Source: CAZEIW01 sp964512305 (GTDB lineage Bacteria > Pseudomonadota > Gammaproteobacteria > Burkholderiales > Burkholderiaceae_F). Taken from it: a stretch of DNA of 25,117 nt. The notes below the pieces were generated by a model. That model was given only the letters and a program-made list of their open reading frames with translations. It did no database searches and was not told the origin of the DNA. The number at the start of each line of letters is the position of its first letter. Within the stretch, counting starts at the first letter, position 1. Positions 7,001-15,149 of this stretch are shown piece by piece. The stretch is taken from positions 1-25,117 of the forward strand of contig CAZEIW010000138.1 in NCBI GenBank assembly GCA_964512305.1, written 5' to 3'. The position numbers and the translations under genes were made by a program.

Positions 7001-7950
7001 CGGCCGGCCTTCGTCGCCGCCTCGTAGCCGAGGCGGTCGAGCGCGCGGGCGTCGTTGGTCCAACCCCGGCTGACGCGCACGTGGGTCTCGAGGAACACGG
7101 GTTTGCCAAGCAGCCGCTCGATCCCGACGCGCGCCAGGCGTCCGATCTCCTTGAGCTTCGAGCCGCCGGCGCCGATGACGATCGCCCGCTGCGTCTCGCG
7201 CTCGACCACGATTGCCGCCGTCACCACCGCGCGCCCTTCGGACTCCTGCCAGCCCTCGACCGCCACCGCCAGGCCGTATGGCAGCTCATCGCCCAGCAGG
7301 CGGAACGCCTGCTCGCGCAGCAGCTCGGCCGCAAGGAAGCGCACGCTGCGGTCGGTGATCTGGTCGGGGTCGAACAGCGGCATGCCCTCGGGCAGCAGCC
7401 CGCGCAGCACCCCGAGCAGGTCGTCGAGCTGCAGGGCGCGCGCCGCGCTCACCGGCACGATCGCCGCGAAAGCGAAGCGCCCGGACGCGGCCTCGATCAG
7501 CGGCAAAATGGCGTCCTTGCTGCGCACCGCGTCGGTCTTGTTGAGCGCCAGCACGACCCGGCCCGGCGACTCCGGGCCGGCTGGCCGCGGAAGGTACCGC
7601 AGCACGGCATCGTCGCCCTCCTGCCAGCCGTGGGCATCCGCCACCATGATGACGGCATCGACGCCGCTCAGCGCCACGCCGACATCGGCGTTCATGCGCC
7701 GGGTCAGCAGCGTCCGGTGGCGCTTCTGAAGGCCCGGCGTATCGACGAACACATATTGCGCGTCGGCGCGCGTCAGCACGCCCGACACGCGGTGGCGGGT
7801 CGTCTGCGGCTTGCTCGACGTGATCGAGACGTGCGTGCCGACGAGCGCGTTGAGCAGCGTCGACTTGCCGACGTTCGGGCGCCCGACGATCGCGATCAGC
7901 CCGGCACGGAAGCCCGGCGCCGGCGGCGTCGCGGGCGCGTCTGCAGGCAC
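6997..7950 (-). CDS. era: GTPase Era
   Basis: Era is an essential GTPase that binds the 3' end of 16S rRNA and checks 30S assembly. The 317-residue protein has the G1 loop GRPNVGKS (23-30), G3 DTPG (70-73), G4 NKTD (137-140), and a C-terminal KH domain containing IVIGAGGSKLKEIG, the GxxG-type RNA-binding loop. The start is a GTG whose G is the last base of the rnc stop codon (TAGTG), so the genes overlap by 1 bp. The frame stays open upstream through rnc, but that sequence is arginine-rich shadow coding. A short Pro/Ala-rich leader of about 14 residues precedes the G domain. Overlaps on both sides imply strict co-translation with rnc and recO. Confidence 0.95.
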   Translation of the reverse strand: MPADAPATPPAPGFRAGLIAIVGRPNVGKSTLLNALVGTHVSITSSKPQTTRHRVSGVLTRADAQYVFVDTPGLQKRHRTLLTRRMNADVGVALSGVDAVIMVADAHGWQEGDDAVLRYLPRPAGPESPGRVVLALNKTDAVRSKDAILPLIEAASGRFAFAAIVPVSAARALQLDDLLGVLRGLLPEGMPLFDPDQITDRSVRFLAAELLREQAFRLLGDELPYGLAVAVEGWQESEGRAVVTAAIVVERETQRAIVIGAGGSKLKEIGRLARVGIERLLGKPVFLETHVRVSRGWTNDARALDRLGYEAATKAGR

Positions 7951-8873
7951 TAGGACTGCGGGGCCGGCTCGACCGGCGCGTCGGCGTGGTCGGCCTCCGC
8001 CGGGGCCTCGGCCCGATCGCTCTCGACGGCCGTTTTCGCGACCGGCGGCGCCGGATCGGCGGCGGACGCCACCGAACCCGCCTCCGCCGGCGGGGCAGCC
8101 TTGCCGGCTGTCTTGGCGGTGATGGGCCCGGCTGCGGCGTCGGCCGCTTCGGGGGCCGCCGCTGCGGCGGCGATCTTGCGCTTGGCCTTGCGCAGCGCCT
8201 GCGCGACCGCGAGCGCGGCTTCGAGCGCCTGCTTGGCCGCCGACTGCTCGGCACCGCGGCGGCTTCGCCCGCTGCCGCGGACGCTGACCTCGAGCTTCGG
8301 GATCGCGCACTCGACCTCGAACTCCTGGTTGTGCGCGGCGCCGCGGGTCTCGACGACCGTATAGACGGGCAGCGGCAGGCGCTTGGCCTGCAGGTACTCC
8401 TGCAGCAGCGTCTTGCTGTCCTTGCCCAGCGTCTTGGGGTCGACCGACTTGAGCACCGGCTCGAACAGCCGGCCGATCACCTCGCGTGCGCCGTCGAAGC
8501 CGCCATCGACGAAAACGGCGCCGAAGATCGCCTCGATCGTGTCGGCGAGGATGGACGGGCGGCGGAACCCACCGCTCTTCATCTCGCCCTCGCCCAGCCG
8601 CAGGAATTCGCTCAGCTCGAGGCGCTCGGCGATCTCCGACAGCGACTGCTGCTTGACCAGATTGGCGCGAAGGCGCGACAGATCGCCTTCGTCGAGGCGC
8701 GCGTACTTCTGGAACAGCAGCTGCGCGATCACGCAGTTGAGCACCGAATCGCCCAGGAACTCGAGCCGTTCGTTGTGGACCGATCCGTGTGATCGATGCG
8801 TGACCGCCTGCTGCAGCAACTCGCCGTTGCTGAACTTGTACTGGAGACGCTGCTCAAGTGCCGCTAAATCCAT
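7950..8873 (-). CDS. rnc: Ribonuclease III with Ala/Pro-rich C-terminal tail
   Basis: RNase III cleaves double-stranded RNA in rRNA precursors and many mRNAs. The 307-residue protein has the catalytic domain with signature NERLEFLGDS (34-43) and metal ligands E38, D42, D111 and E114, then a double-stranded RNA-binding domain at about 152-222. Beyond this a basic run (RKAKRKI near 228-234) leads into roughly 75 residues of Ala, Pro, Glu and Asp with no visible fold. The E. coli enzyme is 226 residues, so the tail accounts for the extra length; related extensions occur in some Burkholderiales. The gene lies 24 bp after the DUF4845 gene and shares one base with era. RNase III often cuts its own leader, but I see no obvious target here. 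Confidence 0.95.
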   Translation of the reverse strand: MDLAALEQRLQYKFSNGELLQQAVTHRSHGSVHNERLEFLGDSVLNCVIAQLLFQKYARLDEGDLSRLRANLVKQQSLSEIAERLELSEFLRLGEGEMKSGGFRRPSILADTIEAIFGAVFVDGGFDGAREVIGRLFEPVLKSVDPKTLGKDSKTLLQEYLQAKRLPLPVYTVVETRGAAHNQEFEVECAIPKLEVSVRGSGRSRRGAEQSAAKQALEAALAVAQALRKAKRKIAAAAAAPEAADAAAGPITAKTAGKAAPPAEAGSVASAADPAPPVAKTAVESDRAEAPAEADHADAPVEPAPQS

Positions 8874-8897
8874 GTTGCCCAGACCTCGGCCGGCTTC

Positions 8898-9275
8898 TCA
8901 TGGAGGCGCGGCCCGGGCCGCCCGATCGCGGGTGGAGCCCGAAAAGTCGATCACCAGACGAACGTTGTCGAGGATCGGGACCGAGTACGAATACGCGTAG
9001 GTGATCACGACCCGGTCGCCGTCCTTGGTAATGTCCAGGTCCTTGCTCGAGATCGACTTGATGTCGTCGATGGTCGCGTAGCGGTCGAAGGCGCCCCGGA
9101 TATCGCGCACGGTGGTGCCCTCGCCGCCGATTTTTTGCACCGCACGCTCGATGGCCAGGTACTCCGCGATCGCCGGCACCACCTTGAAGCCGATCATCAG
9201 CAGCAGGACGGCGATAAGGCCTACGAAGATCAGGCTGACAAGGCTCAGACCGCGCTGGCGCTTGCGGGGTTTCAT
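8898..9275 (-). CDS. DUF4845 family membrane-anchored protein
   Basis: This 125-residue protein of unknown function belongs to the DUF4845 type found between lepB and rnc in betaproteobacteria. It has a basic N-terminus (MKPRKRQRG), one hydrophobic helix at about 10-33, and a small soluble domain of about 90 residues, predicted outside the cytoplasm. The start of the helix (QRGLSLVSLIFVG) resembles a type IV prepilin, QRGFTLIEL, but lacks the glutamate at position +5, so processing and assembly as a true pilin are doubtful. The ATG was preferred over one 18 codons upstream because the latter overlaps lepB and adds polar residues. It sits 25 bp after signal peptidase I, in the same transcript. 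Confidence 0.85.
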   Translation of the reverse strand: MKPRKRQRGLSLVSLIFVGLIAVLLLMIGFKVVPAIAEYLAIERAVQKIGGEGTTVRDIRGAFDRYATIDDIKSISSKDLDITKDGDRVVITYAYSYSVPILDNVRLVIDFSGSTRDRAARAAPP

Positions 9276-9300
9276 GCCCGGCCTCGCGCGGGACGCGGGA

Positions 9301-10266
9301 TCAGTGGAACGGTCCGATGCGGCTGACATTGCCGAAATTCATCCATATGAAAAAGGCCCGCCCGACGACGTTCCGATCCGGCACGAAGCCCCAAAAACGG
9401 CTGTCCTCGCTGTTGTCCCGATTGTCGCCCATCACGAAGTAGCTTTCGGGCGGCACCGTGCAGCGCACACCGCCGCCACTGTAGACGCATGCGCCGGGGT
9501 TCGTATGTTGCATTGCAGCATGAATCTGGGCCCCGTCGCCGTCCATGAAGATCACCTTGTGGTCGACCTGCCCAAGGTGTTCGGTGTACTGCGCATAGGT
9601 CTGGACTCGCGACGGGTCGTAGTAGCGTTCGGCCGGCTTCAACGGCACTTCCCGGCCGTTGACCACCAGCCGGTGGTCCGAGTATTCCACAGTGTCCCCC
9701 GGCAACCCGACCACGCGCTTGATGTAGTCCTGGCTGGGCTCGTGCGGATACCGGAACACGATGACGTCGCCGCGCTGCGGGTGCCCGAGTTCGACCAGGG
9801 TCCGGTTCAGGATCGGCAGCCGGATCCCGTACTGGTACTTGTTCACCAGGATCAAGTCGCCGATCTGCAGGGTCGGGATCATCGAACCCGACGGGATCCT
9901 GAACGGCTCGAACAGGAACGACCGCAGTACGAACACGAGGGTGATGACCGGAAAGAAGCCCGCGGTGTATTCCACCCACCACGGTCGGTGCGACACCCGC
10001 TCCTCCAGCGCCGCGCGCTCCTTCGCAACCGCTTCGGGGTTGGCCTCCTGGGCGGCCTTGTTGCGGCGGTCGAACTCCAGCAGCGCGCGCACCACGTGTT
10101 CCCGCCGGCGCGGCGCGAACGTCAGCGCCTCGGCGGCGTAGTAGATGCCGCTCACGACGGTGCAGATGAACAGGAACAGCGCGAAATCGGTCGGCACCTG
10201 CCCGCCGAACATTGCCAGCACGTAGGCGCCCAGCGCGCCGAGAACGACCGCCGTCAGCGCGCTCAT
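9301..10266 (-). CDS. lepB: Signal peptidase I
   Basis: LepB removes signal peptides from exported proteins at the periplasmic face of the inner membrane. The 321-residue protein has an N-terminal hydrophobic segment (4-20), a second at about 27-45, a cytoplasmic charged stretch (50-95), a third helix at 104-117, and then the catalytic domain with nucleophile S128 in RIPSGSMIPTL and general base K183 in YIKRVVGLPGD. The box GDNRDNSEDSRFWGFV near the C-terminus is the family signature. The ATG was chosen so that the protein begins at the first membrane segment. It follows lepA, as in E. coli, but a palindromic repeat lies in the 97-bp gap. Confidence 0.96.
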   Translation of the reverse strand: MSALTAVVLGALGAYVLAMFGGQVPTDFALFLFICTVVSGIYYAAEALTFAPRRREHVVRALLEFDRRNKAAQEANPEAVAKERAALEERVSHRPWWVEYTAGFFPVITLVFVLRSFLFEPFRIPSGSMIPTLQIGDLILVNKYQYGIRLPILNRTLVELGHPQRGDVIVFRYPHEPSQDYIKRVVGLPGDTVEYSDHRLVVNGREVPLKPAERYYDPSRVQTYAQYTEHLGQVDHKVIFMDGDGAQIHAAMQHTNPGACVYSGGGVRCTVPPESYFVMGDNRDNSEDSRFWGFVPDRNVVGRAFFIWMNFGNVSRIGPFH

Positions 10267-10303
10267 ACCGAGCCCTGGCAGCCGAAGGCTGCCACCAATA
10301 CCT

Positions 10304-10344
10304 CCCCTCTCCCCGGACACGGGGAGAGGGGCGGGGGTGAGGGG
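10304..10344 (+). repeat. REP-like palindromic repeat, copy A
   Basis: The stem cccctctcccc (10304-10314) and ggggagagggg (10321-10331) is perfect over 11 bp with a 6-nt loop, followed by the tail cgggggtgagggg. The same unit with the same tail occurs twice near 24.8 kb. It lies between lepA and lepB and could attenuate transcription or protect the upstream mRNA end. Confidence 0.85.
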
Positions 10345-10363
10345 AGTACCCGAGGGAAGCTTT

Positions 10364-12157
10364 TCACTTGTCCTCCACCTGAAGGATCGCCAGGAAGGCT
10401 TCCTGCGGGATCTCGACGCTGCCGACCTGTTTCATTCGCTTCTTGCCCGCCTTCTGCTTCTCGAGGAGCTTGCGCTTGCGCGTGATGTCGCCGCCGTAGC
10501 ACTTCGCGAGCACGTTCTTGCGCAACGCCTTGACGTTCTCGCGCGCGATCACGTTGGCGCCGATCGCCGCCTGGATCGCCACGTCGAACATCTGGCGCGG
10601 GATCAGCTCGCGCATCTTCGACGCCAGCTCGCGCCCGCGGCTGGCCGAGTTGGAGCGGTGGACGATGACCGAGAGGGCATCGACGCGCTCGCCGTTGATC
10701 AGCATGTCGACCTTGACGACGTCGGCGGCGCGGTACTCGCTGAACTCGTAGTCCATCGACGCGTAGCCGCGCGAGACCGATTTCAGCCGGTCGAAGAAAT
10801 CGAGCACGATCTCGGCCAGCGGCAGGTCGTAGGTCAGATGCACGTGGCGGCTGTGGTAGGCCATGTTGGTCTGCACGCCGCGCTTGCCCGTGCACAGCGT
10901 CATCACGGCCCCGACGTACTCCTGCGGCACGAAGATGGTGACCGACACGATGGGCTCGCGGATCTGCTCGATCTTGGCCGGCTCGGGCATCTTGGACGGA
11001 TTCTCGACCGCGATGACGCGGCCGTCGCGCAGCAGGACCTCGTACACGACCGAGGGCGCGGTCGTGATCAGATCCATGTCGTATTCGCGCTCCAGGCGCT
11101 CCTGCACGATGTCCATGTGCAGCAGCCCGAGGAAGCCGCAGCGGAATCCGAACCCGAGAGCCTGCGACACCTCGGGCTCGAAGTGCAGCGACGCGTCGTT
11201 GAGCTGCAGCTTGGTCAGCGCGTCGCGCAGCGCCTCGTACTGGTTGGCCTCGACCGGGAACAGCCCGGCGAAGACCTGCGACTTGACCTCCTTGAAGCCC
11301 GGCAGCGGGTGGGCCGCCGCCCGCTGCGCATGGGTCAGCGTGTCGCCGACGCGCGCATCGCGCAGATCGCGGACGCCGGCGATCACGAAGCCGACCTCGC
11401 CGGCGCGCAGCTCCGGCCGCGGCTCGGCCTTGGGCGTGAAGACGCCGACCTGCTCGCACCAGTGGGTGGCGCCGGTGGCCATCAGCAGCACCTTGTCCTT
11501 GGGCCGCAGCGTGCCGTTGACCATGCGCACCAGCATCACGACGCCGACGTAGTTGTCGAACCAGGAGTCGATCAGCAGCGCCTGCAGCGGCGCCTCCGGG
11601 TCGCCCTTGGGCGGCGGCACGCGCTCGATGACGCGCTCCAGGATCTCGTCGACGCCCATGCCCGTCTTGGCGCTCGCCATGATCGCGTCGTGCGCGTCGA
11701 TGCCGATCACATCCTCGATCTCGGCGCGGGCCTGCTCGGGATCGGCCTGCGGCAGGTCCATCTTGTTGAGCACCGGCAGCACCTCGACGCCGAGTTCGAT
11801 CGCGGTGTAGCAATTTGCGACGGTCTGCGCCTCGACGCCCTGCGACGCATCGACCACCAGCAGCGCGCCTTCGCAGGCCGACAGCGACCGGCTGACCTCG
11901 TACGAAAAGTCGACGTGACCCGGGGTGTCGATCAGGTTCAGGTTGTAGCGCCGGCCGTCGCGGGCCTCATAGTTGAGCGCCGCGGTCTGCGCCTTGATCG
12001 TGATGCCGCGCTCCCGCTCCAGCTCCATCGAGTCGAGCACCTGCTCGCGGATCTCGCGCTCGGCCAGCCCGCCGCAGCGCTGGATCAGGCGGTCCGCGAG
12101 CGTCGACTTGCCGTGGTCTATGTGCGCGATGATGGAGAAGTTTCTGATGTGCTGCAT
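10364..12157 (-). CDS. lepA: Elongation factor 4 (LepA)
   Basis: LepA is a ribosome-binding translational GTPase related to EF-G, implicated in 30S biogenesis and in translation under ionic stress. The 597-residue protein is close to the 599 residues of E. coli LepA. It has the P-loop AHIDHGKST (11-19), the switch II motif DTPGHVDF, NKMDLP as G4, domains II and III, an EF-G domain V-like segment, and the LepA-specific C-terminal domain ending with GGDITRKRKLLEKQKAGKKR (the lysine-rich tail). The ATG giving MQHIRNFSII matches the family. A 308-bp gap upstream separates it from mucD, so it probably has its own promoter; lepB follows downstream. Confidence 0.97.
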   Translation of the reverse strand: MQHIRNFSIIAHIDHGKSTLADRLIQRCGGLAEREIREQVLDSMELERERGITIKAQTAALNYEARDGRRYNLNLIDTPGHVDFSYEVSRSLSACEGALLVVDASQGVEAQTVANCYTAIELGVEVLPVLNKMDLPQADPEQARAEIEDVIGIDAHDAIMASAKTGMGVDEILERVIERVPPPKGDPEAPLQALLIDSWFDNYVGVVMLVRMVNGTLRPKDKVLLMATGATHWCEQVGVFTPKAEPRPELRAGEVGFVIAGVRDLRDARVGDTLTHAQRAAAHPLPGFKEVKSQVFAGLFPVEANQYEALRDALTKLQLNDASLHFEPEVSQALGFGFRCGFLGLLHMDIVQERLEREYDMDLITTAPSVVYEVLLRDGRVIAVENPSKMPEPAKIEQIREPIVSVTIFVPQEYVGAVMTLCTGKRGVQTNMAYHSRHVHLTYDLPLAEIVLDFFDRLKSVSRGYASMDYEFSEYRAADVVKVDMLINGERVDALSVIVHRSNSASRGRELASKMRELIPRQMFDVAIQAAIGANVIARENVKALRKNVLAKCYGGDITRKRKLLEKQKAGKKRMKQVGSVEIPQEAFLAILQVEDK

Positions 12158-12465
12158 CTGGGTGCGGGCTGGGCGGTCGCGCCCTCCGGATCGTGCATCG
12201 CCGCCGTGCCGGGCCGGCACGCCCCCGCAGGGGCCCCCGGCGTCGACGGGCGGCTGCCGGCGGACCCTGCGTGCCCGGATGGACGGTCCATCCCGGGCGA
12301 TGCCGAACCGCCTTCAGCGACGCCGCAAAACCGCGGAGTTTACCGTGTCGACCCCGGCGACCCCCAGGGCGGGGAGCCGCCTGCCGCTGGACCGCTCGGA
12401 CCCTGTCGTTGGAGGTCGGACGGCGGTGCCGGGGCACGGCCGGCGCCGCGCCCCGCCGGTGCAGG
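12158..12465. other. 308-bp intergenic region between mucD and lepA
   Basis: No credible gene is present on either strand. The region holds an imperfect 12-bp inverted repeat (12273-12298) and, on the minus strand, TAAACT (12342-12337) in the context GGTAAACTCCGCGG. Almost the same context precedes rpmF, so this may be a -10 element for lepA; no good -35 is seen. Many related genomes carry a small glutaredoxin-like gene at this place, as far as I recall; no trace of its CxxC motif was found here. Confidence 0.45.
12273..12298. repeat. Imperfect inverted repeat upstream of lepA
   Basis: gcccggatggac (12273-12284) pairs with gtccatcccgggc (12286-12298), with a single bulged C. There is no T-run on either side, so a simple intrinsic terminator is unlikely. 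It would lie in the 5' leader of lepA if the TAAACT at 12342-12337 is the promoter. Confidence 0.6.
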
Positions 12466-13938
12466 TCAGTTGTCGCCGGGGCGCAACACGAAGAACCGGC
12501 TTTGCTCGCCGCGGCGCACGAGCAGGGGCACCGCCTTTGCCGGATCGAGCTTGGCCACCAACTCCTTGAAGTGGCGGGCGTTCTTGATCTCGATGTTGTT
12601 GATCGAAATGATCACGTCGCCGTTCGCCAGTCCGGCGCGGCCGGCCGCGCCCTCCGCGCTTTCGATCGACACGCCGCCCTTGAGCCGCAACTCCTTCAGC
12701 TGGTCGGCGCTGAGGTCGGAGACGACCAGCCCGAGCACGTCGGCGGCCGCCGCGCCCCCGCCCGGGCGCTCGGCGCGGCCGATCTTCGTCTGATCGGACT
12801 GCATCTCTCCCACCGAAAGCTGCAGGTCGTGCGCGCCGCCGTTGCGCCAGACCGTGGCGCCGACGCGCGTGCCCGGCTTGGTCGCCGCGACCATCCGCCG
12901 CAGGTCGGCCGAGCTGTCCACCGGCTTGCCGTCGTAGCGGATGATGACGTCGCCGGCCTGCACGCCGCCCTTGTCGGCCGGCCCGTCGGTCTCGACGCTC
13001 GACACCAGGGCGCCGGCCGCCTTCGACAGCCCGATCGCGTCGGCCACGTCGCGCGGGACGTCTCCAATGAGCACCCCGATTTTGCCGCGCACGACCTTGC
13101 CCTGCGTGCGCAGCAGGTCGGCGATGCGCATCGCCTCGTCGATCGGGATCGCGAACGAGATGCCCGCGTAGGCGCCCGAGGTCGTGAAGATCTGCGAGTT
13201 GATGCCCACCACCTCGCCGCGCATGCTGATCAGCGGCCCGCCGGAATTGCCGGGATTGACGGCGGCGTCGGTCTGGATGAACGGCAGCAGCTCGCCGGTC
13301 TCCCGTCCCTTGGCGCTGACGATGCCCGCCGTCACCGTGTTCTGCAGGCCGAACGGCGAGCCGATCGCGATCACCCATTCCCCGACTCGAAGGCGCGCCG
13401 GATCGCCGATCTTCAGCGACGGCAGGCCGCTGCCGCCGTCGATCTTGACCAGCGCCACATCGGTCCGCTGGTCGGAGCCGACCAGCTTGCCCTTGAACTC
13501 GCGCTTGTCGGACAGGGTCACGGTGATCTCGTCCGCGCCGTCGACCACGTGATGATTGGTCAGCACGTAGCCGTCGGCCGAGATCAGGAATCCCGATCCC
13601 TGGCCGCGCGGCATTTCGCGGTCCGGGCGCGGCGTCCGCGGCATCGGACCCTGGCGCGGTCCCGGCCCCGGCTGCGGCATGAAGCGATGGAAGAAGTCGT
13701 ACAGCGGATCGTTCTCGTCGGCCTCGGGACCCGCCTGGCCGGGCGCACTGACCCGCGCCGCGGTGCGGATGTTGACGACCGCGGGCGCGGTGCGCTCGAC
13801 CAGGTCGGCGAAATCGGTCGGCGCCGACGGTTGAGCGCCGGCCACGCGCATCGTCGCCACGACCAGCGCCGCTGCCAGGCCTGCCGTCAGGCCTGCCGCC
13901 GGGCTCGCTGTCGGCCCACGTGTCAGGAGTCTTCGCAT
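12466..13938 (-). CDS. mucD: HtrA/DegQ-family periplasmic serine protease
   Basis: This protease and chaperone degrades misfolded envelope proteins. In the sigma-E locus it corresponds to MucD. The 490-residue protein has a basic N-terminus and hydrophobic signal segment with a likely cleavage after AGA near residue 35, then a trypsin-like domain with H130 (TNHHVV), D160 (RTDVAL) and S232 (GNSGGPL), followed by two PDZ domains at about 270-360 and 390-480. A Pro/Gly/Arg-rich linker (87-112) lies between the N-terminal segment and the catalytic domain. The ATG was chosen because it starts the signal peptide and has the Shine-Dalgarno agaaggaa. It is the last gene of rpoE-rseA-mucB-mucD, 167 bp downstream of mucB. 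Confidence 0.95.
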   Translation of the reverse strand: MRRLLTRGPTASPAAGLTAGLAAALVVATMRVAGAQPSAPTDFADLVERTAPAVVNIRTAARVSAPGQAGPEADENDPLYDFFHRFMPQPGPGPRQGPMPRTPRPDREMPRGQGSGFLISADGYVLTNHHVVDGADEITVTLSDKREFKGKLVGSDQRTDVALVKIDGGSGLPSLKIGDPARLRVGEWVIAIGSPFGLQNTVTAGIVSAKGRETGELLPFIQTDAAVNPGNSGGPLISMRGEVVGINSQIFTTSGAYAGISFAIPIDEAMRIADLLRTQGKVVRGKIGVLIGDVPRDVADAIGLSKAAGALVSSVETDGPADKGGVQAGDVIIRYDGKPVDSSADLRRMVAATKPGTRVGATVWRNGGAHDLQLSVGEMQSDQTKIGRAERPGGGAAAADVLGLVVSDLSADQLKELRLKGGVSIESAEGAAGRAGLANGDVIISINNIEIKNARHFKELVAKLDPAKAVPLLVRRGEQSRFFVLRPGDN

Positions 13939-14105
13939 GATTTCCTTCTGCTTTCCAAAGAAGACGGTCGACCGCGCGCCGCCGCAGCCGTTCCCGGCCC
14001 GCGGGCGCGCCGCCGATCGTTCGCGTTCGAATTCCGGTGTCCGATGCCGCCGACCCCGGGGCGACACCCCGGCGTCCGCGCCCATGCTAGCGGATATTCA
14101 CCCCT

Positions 14106-15149
14106 CTACTTCGTCTGGTCGGACCGCACGACCGATTCGGCGATCGAGCGCGCCGTCAGCGGCGGAACTTCGCCCACCACCGTGACGCGGGCGTCGCCGA
14201 CGCGGCGCGTGAAAGCGCTCATCGACCCGCGGCGCTGCGACTCTTCGGGCTCCGCGAGCGGCGGCGCACCCGGCTCGATGAACACCGAAACCGTGGCCAA
14301 TCCATCGGAGTAGACCGCCTGCAGCGTCGGATGTTCGCCGGTGTCGCGGCTGCCGATCAGCTTGTTGCGCACGACCTCGATCAACCGATGGAAGCCGCTG
14401 GGCGCCGTCACGCTCCAGCCCTGCTGCTTGAGCTCGATCTCCCTCGACGGCTGCCGGTCGACGCTCCAGCCCGCGGTCTGCCACGACGGCTTGAGCTGCG
14501 CCGGATCGATCGGTTCGCCGATCCGCACGTCGCTGAAGGCGATCTGATCGACCGTTTCGTTGCGCTCGTTCAGGGTCTGCACCCTGAGCAGCAGCCCGCT
14601 CGACGGCTCGACCCACAGCCGGTAGCCGTAGCGGTACCGGTCGCGTGGGACCAGCGTCAGCAGCTGGCAGGTGCTGCCCGCCACCCGGTCGAGACCGCCG
14701 CGGCGCAGTTCGTAGTGCTCGAGCAGCTCCGCGGGCCCCGTCTGCGCGAGCGCCGGGAAGCCGGGACGCGACGCACCGTGTTCGATCACGATGCGGTGCA
14801 GCCGCGGATACAGGCATTGGACCTCGTCGCCGCGGCGGATGAACTCGCGCTGCTGGCCGTCCAGCGTCAGCACGCGTTCCTGCGCCTCGTTGCCGTCGAA
14901 GTAGTGGACGACGCGCGACGAGCGCACGTCGTCGCCGCGCTGATAGATGACGGTGCCCGTGTAGTTCTGGCGCCGCGCCGCGCTCTGGATCGCCTGCAGC
15001 CACTGCGCGTCCGTGCGAGCCTCGAAGGCGGTTGCGGCACCCGATGCCGGATCGTCGGCCCGCGCCGCGGCCGCCAGCGCGGCGAGCGCCAGCGCCCAAG
15101 CCAGCGAAGCGACCGAACCCGGGCGCGTCGCGCCGCCGCGACCGCTCAC
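14106..15149 (-). CDS. mucB: Sigma-E regulatory protein MucB/RseB
   Basis: RseB binds the periplasmic part of RseA and shields it from DegS; displaced lipopolysaccharide or lipids release it, so it tunes the envelope-stress response. The 347-residue protein has a signal peptide (hydrophobic at about 14-30, cleavage probably after ARA), an N-terminal LolA-like half beginning near WLQAIQSAARRQNYTGTV, and a C-terminal half with SGFHRLIEV. The start is GTG overlapping the rseA stop codon by 4 bp (GTGA), implying coupled translation in fixed ratio with its partner. Stop is near 14106, after which no terminator other than a short GC stem precedes mucD. Confidence 0.92.
   Translation of the reverse strand: MSGRGGATRPGSVASLAWALALAALAAAARADDPASGAATAFEARTDAQWLQAIQSAARRQNYTGTVIYQRGDDVRSSRVVHYFDGNEAQERVLTLDGQQREFIRRGDEVQCLYPRLHRIVIEHGASRPGFPALAQTGPAELLEHYELRRGGLDRVAGSTCQLLTLVPRDRYRYGYRLWVEPSSGLLLRVQTLNERNETVDQIAFSDVRIGEPIDPAQLKPSWQTAGWSVDRQPSREIELKQQGWSVTAPSGFHRLIEVVRNKLIGSRDTGEHPTLQAVYSDGLATVSVFIEPGAPPLAEPEESQRRGSMSAFTRRVGDARVTVVGEVPPLTARSIAESVVRSDQTK

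Noticed and set aside
7951..8310. N-terminal extension of era within rnc
   Set aside because: Arginine/glycine-rich shadow of the RNase III tail; the GTG overlapping the rnc stop gives the expected Era length.
12158..12465. Glutaredoxin-like gene between mucD and lepA
   Set aside because: I looked for it because relatives often have one here; no CxxC motif or suitable frame is present on either strand.
10337..12793. Long plus-strand frame opposite lepA and part of mucD
   Set aside because: It runs through the LepA coding region and an intergenic palindrome; the translation shows Asp/His/Leu/Arg bias expected from the complement and no family pattern.
14040..14075. Terminator between mucB and mucD
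   Set aside because: Only a 6-bp GC stem (ccgggg with ccccgg) without a T-run was found, which is too common in such DNA to call.
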